DNA from: Acanthopleura granulata
Lineage: Eukaryota; Mollusca; Polyplacophora; Chitonida; Chitonidae
Direction: 5' to 3'
NCBI GenBank assembly: GCA_016165875.1
Contig: JABBOT010000013.1
Span: 8,912,909 to 8,976,908 of the forward strand
Length of the DNA: 64,000 nucleotides
In this document: positions 56,340 through 64,000 of the stretch, piece after piece
Position numbering within the stretch: the first letter of the stretch is position 1
How the letters are laid out: the number at the start of each line of letters is the position of its first letter
Translations under genes and position numbers: made by a program
Notes under the pieces: generated by a model
What the model saw: only the letters and a program-made list of their open reading frames with translations
Databases searched by the model: none
Told to the model about the DNA's origin: nothing

Positions 56340-58330
56340 CAAAGTATGAAAAATGCCTTCTCACAAGGGAGATTTGCTTACTTTATCACAGGTTTTACAC
56401 CGCAATTGTGGGGTCAGAAAACATACAGTGCAAGTCACAGGCACGCTAAAAAGGGGATTAAACGACAGTGTGTTGTTCATTCTTAATATTTAATGCTATC
56501 TTAAACCATCCGCAACTTGCTAGTGTGTCTAAGATGGCATTACATATTACGATTGAACAACTCACTTAATCCCCTTTTTAGCATGTCTGTATGTTTTGTG
56601 GCCATAAAATTGGCCCTATAACGCCAGTTATAAAAAAAGGCAAATTGCATTTTTGAGAAAGGATTTTGGACACAGTATAAATTAGAAGACATTCTAAGAT
56701 TTCATTAAATATTACCATTGGACAACATGCTGTCGTTTAATTGCCTTTCCAGGGCGTCTGCGACTTGCACTTTATGCTTTTTGGCTCTAAAACTGTACTA
56801 TAAGATTAGTTATAACGTAAGCAAATTTGCATTTGTGAAAATGCTTTTTCGACACAGTGGCAAGTTACAGACGGCCTGAGATGGCATTAAATATTAGAAT
56901 AAATAACATTCTGTCGGTTAATTGCCGTTCGAGGGCATCTGCGACTTGCACTGTACGTTTTCTGACCCTAAGAGTAGCCCTACGTGGCCAATTATAATCT
57001 AAGCGAATTGCATTTTTGAGTAGTCAACTTTTACACAACAGCAAGTAGCAGGCGGAGTAAGATGGCATTAAATATTAAGAATTAACAGCATTCTGCCTTT
57101 TTTAGAATTTCCATACTTGCACTGCATACCTTCTAACCCTAAAAGCTTTATAAGACCTATTATAAAATCAGTTAATAACATTTTAGAAGGCATTTTTGAC
57201 ACGGTGGCAAGTTGCTGAAAGCGTAAGATGGCATTCAGTATAACGACTAAACAACACACTGTCGATTAATCCCTATTTAGGGCGTCTGTGACTTGGATTG
57301 TATGTTTTCGGACGCTAAAAGTGTACTGTAAAGCCTACTTTGAAGTAAGCATCTTTGAGAAGGCATTTTTGGCACAGTAGCAAGTCACAGACAGTCTAAG
57401 ATGGCATTAAATATTAAGAATGAACAAAATACTGTCGCATTTCCAGGGCGTCTGTGACTTCTACTGTATGTTTTCTGACCCGAAAAGGGTACTAGATAGA
57501 GTGTTATAAAGTAAGCCAATTGCATTTTTGAGAAGGCATTTTTGACACAGTAGCGAGTAGCAGACGGTCTAAGATGGCATTTAATGTTAAAAATAAGCCA
57601 CATTCTGTCGTTTAATCGCCTCTCCAGGGCGTCTGCGAATTGCTTAATATGATTTCTTACCCTAAGTGTGAACCTGAAGGCTAGCAAATAAAGCACGCTA
57701 ATTGCATCGTTGAGAGGACATTTGTGACACAATATCAAGTTGCGGACGGTCTAAGATGATATTCAATATTACGATTTAACAGCTTACTCTTGTTTAATTG
57801 CCTTTCCAGGCCGTCCTCGACTTGCACTGTATGTTTTCTGATCCTAAAATTGTACCAGAAGGCCAGTTACAAAAAAAACAATTTCCATTCTTGAGAAGGC
57901 ATTTTTGACACCGTAGCAAGTTGCAGACGGTGTAGGATGGCATTTAATATTACGATTTTACAACACACTGTCGGTTATTCGCCTTTCCAGTGTGCGACTT
58001 TCACTGCATGTTTTCTGACAAGAAAATTGTATTATAAGGCCACTTCTAAGATAAGCCAATTGCATTTTCCAGAAGGCATTTTTGACACAGTAGCAAGTAG
58101 CAGACGGTCTAAAATGGCATGAAATACTGAGAATAAACAACACAATGTCGTTTGATCGCCTTTCCACGGCGTCTGCGACTTGCACTGCATGGTTTATGAC
58201 AAGAAAAGTATAGGAGATGGTCACTTACAAAATACTCCAATTGCATTTTTCAGCAGGCCTTTTTGACAAGGTACCAAGTAGCAGAGGGTCTAAGATGGCA
58301 TTAATTATAAAGGGTCAGCAAGATGCTCGT
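56340..58330. repeat. Satellite array, about 175-bp unit, eleven diverged copies
   Basis: Landmarks recur in order every 165-185 bp: TTTTTGAGAAGGCATTTTTG, GACACAGTAGCAAGT, GACGGTCTAAGATGGCATTA, CACTGTCGTTTAAT, CTTTCCAGGGCGTCTGCGAC and TGTATGTTTTCTGACCC. Copies near 56.53, 56.70, 56.88, 57.06, 57.23, 57.40, 57.57, 57.75, 57.93, 58.11 and 58.29 kb can be recognised. The nucleosome-like unit length and head-to-tail order are typical of satellite DNA. Confidence 0.93.
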
Positions 58331-58801
58331 CCATTACTTGACGTCCACGACTTGGGTTACATCAGTTGTGACTCCTGGTTTCCTGACCACAGCTATGCAC
58401 CTTTACATACATGTAAAGTTGCAGTTATGCTGCAAACGAAATGTTTTTTTGACATCTGTGGCAAGTTGCTGACTTGATCAATGTTCACTCCAGGACTTTT
58501 AGGACTTGGACTGAGTGTTAACTGACCATAGAAATGTACCTCTAGGGCAGGTTATAGTTTAAGGAACACCCATTTCAAGAAGGTATCTTGGACACCAAAA
58601 TTGTTCGAAATGTGAAAATATATCTTATGATCGCAACGTTGTAGGTTTACAGTAATGAAATTTGTCTCCTTTTGGATGACGGTTAACTATATAAATAGCC
58701 CTCATAAGGTCCGTGTTCAATATGTACCTGTAACTATTTGAATGTTGCCTAACAAAGCAGAGTTGGCACAGTATTGCAACACAACATTCACGTCCATTTT
58801 T

Positions 58802-59226
58802 GCAGCTGCACGAGCTGCATGAGCTGCACTGGGGCGAATGTGGTGTTGAGTGTTGTGTTTGAATTTTGTGCCAACTTTACCGAGCTGATCACCCGTAGGT
58901 CAGAATATCTAATAAGTAACTGCAAGCTCTTGCACCATGGAGGTATACATACTAACATCAACACGAATATCACCCGAGAGGCATATATAACTCACCAGAA
59001 TGGGCAACTGGTAAATCTAGTTCCCGTGTTTAACAGAAGGGTCCGAAGCTGTGTACGCCTTTGTTCTTTCCAGGTAGAACGTCAAACGTTTAGATGTATG
59101 CGCATTTGCGCCAACCACATAGGCAGTACACACGCAATGCAGCAACACAACAGGAAGCAATGCATCTTTTTACTGCGATTTGGAGTCATTTTGTATTATG
59201 TGAGTATTTTTACTGGTAGAAAATAA
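58802..59226 (+). CDS. Unidentified cysteine-containing ORF
   Basis: A frame stays open for about 140 codons after a TTTTTGCAG acceptor-like site. It begins CTSCMSCTGANVVLSVVFEF, has sequons (NFT, NIT) and a second cysteine cluster (RSCVRLCSFQ, RCMRICANH). An internal TTCTTTCCAG (59072-59081) could be a further acceptor. A chance ORF of this length is not impossible in 64 kb of six-frame sequence, so it is only a candidate secreted or membrane protein exon. Confidence 0.25.
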
Positions 59227-59474
59227 AAATATACTTAATATCAAAATTTCCCTGAGGAAAATCGCACATCGCTTGTCTGCTCTTGAATAGCTCTAGTATG
59301 CCGGCATATCGAGAACACACAGCTTCATGAAATAGGAAATAGGTCTTTTGTACACATACAGCGAGTATTACTTCTTAAATCGCTTCGGCTCCATGTTGTG
59401 CCTCTAGAACATAGTCTGCCAGTTTTTGCTCGAAAATGTTGACCATTCGGAACAGTTTACGTTTAAACATCCGT

Positions 59475-59702
59475 TTCTTACACTTTACAGCACACTGTTG
59501 TTTCGTAGATCAGAAAGGAGATACCTGTTCCGGAACTGGCTTAGTGGGGAACACACTCTTTACTAGACTCTCGAAACTCGAGCCTCGTGAAATCTACCCA
59601 TCCCAGCGTTACCTGGTGGTCAGTGGAAAGTTACCCTATAAATTTCCCAACACAAGAGTAACACAGTATCGTATTTCGTTTCCTCCGTATGGCTTACTCT
59701 GA
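59475..59702 (+). CDS. Candidate terminal exon, unidentified
   Basis: Following TTCTTACACTTTACAG the frame reads HCCFVDQKGDTCSGTGLVGN and SQRYLVVSGKLPYKFPNTRV to a TGA at 59700. Balanced composition and a good acceptor suggest an exon, perhaps of the same gene as the ORF ending at 59226. No family is recognised. Confidence 0.3.
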   Translation, partial: FLHFTAHCCFVDQKGDTCSGTGLVGNTLFTRLSKLEPREIYPSQRYLVVSGKLPYKFPNTRVTQYRISFPPYGLL

Positions 59703-60049
59703 AATCTATTGTATTTCTCTGTGCAATTCCTTACATAAGAAAACAGAAAATAGTCTCATTGAAAGGAGGCATGGGAGAGGCAACCGGAGCGGAGAGGCGT
59801 AATCTGCATGTTGTACTGTTTTTCGTAAAATATTGCCTGTTGTATTACAATAGTGTCTGCTACGTGAGGATAAAACGAAATTGTACGAGGTTTTGCGAGA
59901 CTATGGGAGATGTAGTTAAATTAAAAAACCACTCTGTGTCCCCTCCCACAGCTGTGTTACATATACTTCATCGCTGACATTTGTAAACACAGCAAAATGA
60001 AGAAATTATGAGATGACTTCAATATTTATTTATCTGAGAAGTTAGTTTA

Positions 60050-60330
60050 CCGAAGTATTCCGAGGTATTTGTTAAGTTCTTGTTGGTTTATTTGTTGTTA
60101 TAAGAACCGCTGGTTGAGCTCTTACAGGAACCGTCGTTTGCTTACTTGTGGTACGTTTTCTTGGTCTAACTGTCGTTGGTTGAGCTCATGAGACACTAGG
60201 GGTCGTTATTGGGTTACAAGTTACAGCTCTATGGACGTTATTGCTGGATGCATTCAAAAGGCAGTAAGGACTGCTGGTTTAGCAGTTCTTGATATAGCTG
60301 TTGTTAGCGTAGTAACCGTTAAGTACATGT
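60050..60330 (-). repeat. ACA/CAA-rich block related to the metalloprotease 3' region
   Basis: On the minus strand AAACCAACAAGAACTTA, GCTCAACCAACGACAG and TCAACCAGCGGTTCTT resemble the Thr/Pro-codon-rich DNA at 13.4-14.1 kb and 30.15-30.48 kb. It may be a third, isolated piece of that sequence or independent simple repeat. Confidence 0.35.
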
Positions 60331-61364
60331 GTTTACTCAAGCACTTTTACTCTGTGAAGCTGAAAAGTCGTGGTGACCGAAAGACATAGTCGTTCTTAGC
60401 CTTAAATGGATATAACGGGGATGTATTAAGTGAACTCTTACAAATATAAGGAAAAAAATTGTACATGAATTGGAAACAGTCGGGTTTAAAATTCCATGTC
60501 AACAGCAACTAAAAAATTGATTTAACATCGGGATGCCCTGTGGAAAATGCAACAAAATATCAGATCTGTTCCCATGCCCGTGACTGGCAACGGCTGTAGA
60601 TAGAATTTCATAGCCTTTGCATTCAGTTAAAATCTAAGACTGCACCGGAAGAATTTGAAATTTTTGAAACTAAGATTCGAAACTGTGGAAAGCAGCACAG
60701 TCAAACCTTTCTTTCAACTGATGAGACAAACAAGTAGAAGCCAGTCAGTTTGTTGCTTTCCTTCGTCTCTATAAAACACTAACTCCATTCAAACTAGTCT
60801 TTAGAAAAACTAAACGACTTAACGTCTCAGTGCTATTTAGATCCACCTCAGATAAAGTCATATTCAAGCGCTCACGCAAGTAATGCTAAAAAGAATAGAT
60901 CGGAGCAGATGGAAGGAGAGTCATGTATGCGGATATTAAAATTTATGTTCAACCACGTGTTTGATTAATTGGTCTTTTAAGCGGCTTTTGTCCTCTTACG
61001 ACGAGCTGTTACATTGTTTTATGTAAATTTTTCCTAATAGAACTTTACATCATTCATCCCAAAATTGCATACTCTTGTAATGTGACGCGTACAAGAAATG
61101 ATTGCGGTTATCTCTACTTTGAACAGGGGTTTGAATTACCCTTAGCTAAATTCATATGAGATTAATGTTTTGGACATAATAACTTTTTTCAGCGTAATTA
61201 ATTAAAGTAAAAATTGCAATAAAATGGAGTGTATAAGTGATGATAAATAAACTCAAGGCATAACTGAAACTTGTTTCATGTAATTTAATTCCGAAGTTGA
61301 AGCACAATCTTTTCGTATTTGTTTTCTTTGAATGATATCATCTCATCTAAGGCAAGTGATTTTT

Positions 61365-61600
61365 TTATTTCTTTGATTGGTGTTTAACGCCTTACTCAAA
61401 AGTATTTCATTTATTAAGCATTATGGTGGGAGGAAAAAGCCCGGGGGAACCCACGGCCACCCGCAGGTTGCTGGCAGACTTTCCCACGCACGGCCTGGGA
61501 GGAAGCCAGCATGAGCTGGGCTTGAACTCACAGCGACCGCATTGGTGGGAGGCTTCTGGGTCACTCTGCGTTAGCACGCTAACCAATCTAAGGCCAGTGA
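61365..61600 (-). repeat. SINE family A, nearly full length
   Basis: It shows TTTATTTCTTTGATTGGTGT, GGTGGGAGGAAAAAGCCCGG, GCAGGTTGCTGGCAGACTTT, GGAAGCCAGCATGAGCTGGG and TTAGCACGCTAACCAATCTA at the head. Confidence 0.88.
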
Positions 61601-62089
61601 AGTTGCTTGTACATTGCATACGATATCTTGGACACTAGTATTCTTCTAACGTGAATAAACATGTATGATATCTCTGCACACATTCTCTCACGTTTACTTA
61701 ATTTTATGTCATAAATAAGTTGCCTAACATTCCTTAAGACTGATTTCTGTGAATTCGTTACTATTTGTACATGAACATTATTTCTGGCTACATGTGACTC
61801 GTTGGCCTCTGTTTGATAGAAAGTGTACTTTCTATTTACGTTCACTTTACGTCCACTACAATGTATGCATTATGTGCTGGGCATATTAGAACTGATGTAT
61901 ATTACCACCTACCACGTGTTAAAAATTTGGGTCGGTGTATTTGTGTGTACGGAATGTACGTTATTGTATAAAATGCATGCATCACTTGTACTAGAAGCAG
62001 TGACCCCACTCACCAAAGCCGAAGTAGCATACATTTCCTGTGTCGGGGGTTGTATAGCCCACAGCCCAGCTCAGACTGAATGCAGGTAT

Positions 62090-62200
62090 GTATTTATACG
62101 CTTGGGTTTTACTTCGTGCTCCACAATTTTTCGGCTATATGACGATAAAGCTCAAACTGACATGAAACATTTATGGAACAAATGACGCAGTCGAGGACCG
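62090..62200 (-). repeat. SINE family B 3' block, reversed fragment
   Basis: GGGTTTTACTTCGTGCTCCA, CAATTTTTCGGCTATATGAC and GATAAAGC match the complement of the family B 3' block in order. Confidence 0.4.
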
Positions 62201-62879
62201 ATCAATCACTTGTTCGCTGTTTCTCAAAGTGCCAGTCGTAAAAAATGAAGACGTTCTCTACGTCACGGCCACGTCGGCATTATTTTCCCCCTATTGTATA
62301 GGGATAACATGTTCAAATTAATGATAGCATCCAAAAACAAATAAAATAGATAATTTTTTTAAAAAAAGAGCTGAAAGAACTAAACCTTCGAAAGGTAAAA
62401 TTCGAAATATAATTGGAGGACTTACTTGCAAAACAATAAACAACATCAGTTCTGCCAATCTACTAACACTAGAATGGCGTACACACTGTTTCGGAGGAAC
62501 ATATTTTTGAAGACAGTCATTCTGAAAAATTCGCTTTTTGATTTTATGTACGGAAAACAAGCATGTGCAGAGGTACACTTCAAATAGTCATTTTTTTCTG
62601 ATTTTTCCATACATCTTCAGTAGATATCACATTAATCAATCTTATACTCTCACTAGATGTACATGCCATCACAAATATCCCAAGCAAGCATATACCATAT
62701 CTACACATACACACTAACCAGTCAAAACACGAATCATACATACAGTATATGCCTCAACTAGAGGTATACCAATACCAGACACGACGAGAGACAAACTCCT
62801 TTTCGGACAAGCATGGCGGAGGAGGCGTGGAACTATTCTGCTGGTGTTAACAACACAAGCTGTACACAATGGTGCAAGT

Positions 62880-63420
62880 AAAATGCAGTGAAAACACTTA
62901 ATCTAATTCATAATGTTAATATCCATAGACTTTTTCGGGGGGAGCGAAAACTTCATTGTCTCTACTAGCTTAATAATATAACTCCACAACAAGTAGCATA
63001 TTGGATGAGAATGTTTCAGCGATAGGATGAGGGGAGGTTCCCCTTGGCAGTGACTAGGAAGGTGTGTCAAGTCAAGTGACACCAAGTGGTCCCTTTGCAT
63101 TGTTTTCATTTTATTGTGTATAAATGTGTTATATATGATGCCAACACAGCACTTTGAGTAATTCTAGGCCAGCGACGTCTAATAAATTGCATTTAACATC
63201 ACTGTAATTTTTGTACCTAATTCTGCTGTTAGGACTTCTGCTAAGTCCTGGGGTTAGGAGACGTATAAGTTGTTATTTCTTAAACACTTAAAGGGACCGT
63301 TAGAATAAAACCCTGAGTTACATTGACCAGTGGCCGGATTTCATCGGTAACGTGTGACCATTTGTCAACTATCAAAGTGTCATCCTGGCTCTGGTTTTAT
63401 TCTGTGTGCTGTATTTTTGT
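62880..63420 (+). repeat. MITE-like family M, long copy
   Basis: It shows CAACACAGCACTTTGAGTAA, GACGTCTAATAAATTGCATT, TAACATCACTGTAATTTTTG, CCGTTAGAATAAAACCCTGA, GTGACCATTTGTCAACTATC and CTGGTTTTATTCTGTGTGCT. A second copy follows directly. Confidence 0.75.
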
Positions 63421-63469
63421 ACTGTATTTCTGCGTAAACAGGGATAATACTGGTGGACTAAGCATCCCC

Positions 63470-63790
63470 GAAGCCTGGTCTGTTTGCATTGTTTTCATTT
63501 TATTTTGTGTAAATGTGTTAAATGCGATGACAACAAAATTTGAGTAATTCTAGACCACTGACGTCTAATAAATAGTATTTAAAATCACTGTAACTTTTTT
63601 TCACCTATTTCTGCTGAAGCCCTAGTGCTCTCGGGTGTGTAAGTTGTTACATGAACAGTTAGAATAAAACCCTGAGTGAGGTAAATTGACAAATGGCCGG
63701 ATCTCATCTGTATAAGGTGTGACCATTTGCCAACAATCACACTGTCGTCGCTGCTCTGGTATTAAACTCTGTGTCTTATACCAACAAAAG
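63470..63790 (+). repeat. MITE-like family M, long copy, tandem with the previous one
   Basis: It repeats the order of the copy before it: GACAACAAAATTTGAGTAAT, TGACGTCTAATAAATAGTAT, ACATGAACAGTTAGAATAAA, GTGACCATTTGCCAACAATC and TCGTCGCTGCTCTGGTATTA. Both also share TTGCATTGTTTTCATTTTAT about 40 bp upstream, so the pair may be a tandem duplication of one insertion. Confidence 0.75.
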
Positions 63791-64000
63791 GCAGGGGTCG
63801 GGAAAATGCCGGATTGTTCGATCGCTTAGGTTTAGATCGTCCGCATCTGGATCAAACCTCTAAAATGATACAATCACAACTGTAATTACACTCACCAGTG
63901 GCCACTATGACATGGTATTTAGCATCACGGCAATTTCTTATCTAATTCTCTTTAAGCCATGGTAAAGTAAGCTGTTACTTCTTTACCATTCTCATGAACA

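Overview
The window is animal nuclear DNA: genes are split by spliceosomal introns (GTAAGT-type donors, pyrimidine-AG acceptors), coding density is low, and the sequence is full of SINEs, MITE-like elements, dead retrotransposons, minisatellites and satellite DNA. The SINE families (one with an AAATAAATAAATA tail, one with a CACTCACTCACT tail) and the gene content suggest a lophotrochozoan, most likely a mollusc; this is inference and the species is not identified.

Layout. 0.3-1.8 kb (-): first two coding exons of a small secreted Ly6-like protein that runs off the left edge. 2-8.5 kb: tandem repeats (68, 49 and 80 bp units), a dead Ty3/Gypsy reverse-transcriptase fragment, and LINE pieces. 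8.8-14.35 kb (+): a broken, inverted partial copy of the main gene. 14.9-22 kb: remains of a self-replicating mobile element with a family-B DNA polymerase (+), followed by unidentified minus-strand ORFs. 22.9-24.8 kb (-): a two-exon class A GPCR, complete except for one TGA in TM4. 27.7-28.2 kb (+): a decayed second copy of GPCR exon 2. 29.9-53.3 kb (-): the main gene. 54.5-58.3 kb: three adjacent tandem arrays (65, 34 and about 175 bp). 58.8-64 kb: unassigned ORFs and repeats.

The main gene can be read end to end. Twenty-one exons, all with compatible splice phases, give an 801-residue secreted zinc metalloprotease: signal peptide, propeptide ending in RIRR, reprolysin (M12B) catalytic domain with HExxHxxGxxHD and Met-turn, and an ADAM-type cysteine-rich domain. 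It then has six tandem PLAC-like cysteine modules, each on its own phase-1 exon; four of these exons are exactly 123 nt. I see no thrombospondin repeat. Vertebrate ADAMTS proteins usually end in at most one PLAC module, so this repeated-PLAC architecture is the most interesting system here.

The plus-strand copy at 8.8-14.35 kb keeps introns and 3' flank, so it arose by inverted segmental duplication rather than retroposition. It has lost most of the catalytic region and carries stops, a frameshift and lost cysteines. The two GPCR copies form another inverted pair, and comparing them suggests that the TM4 stop arose from TGG.
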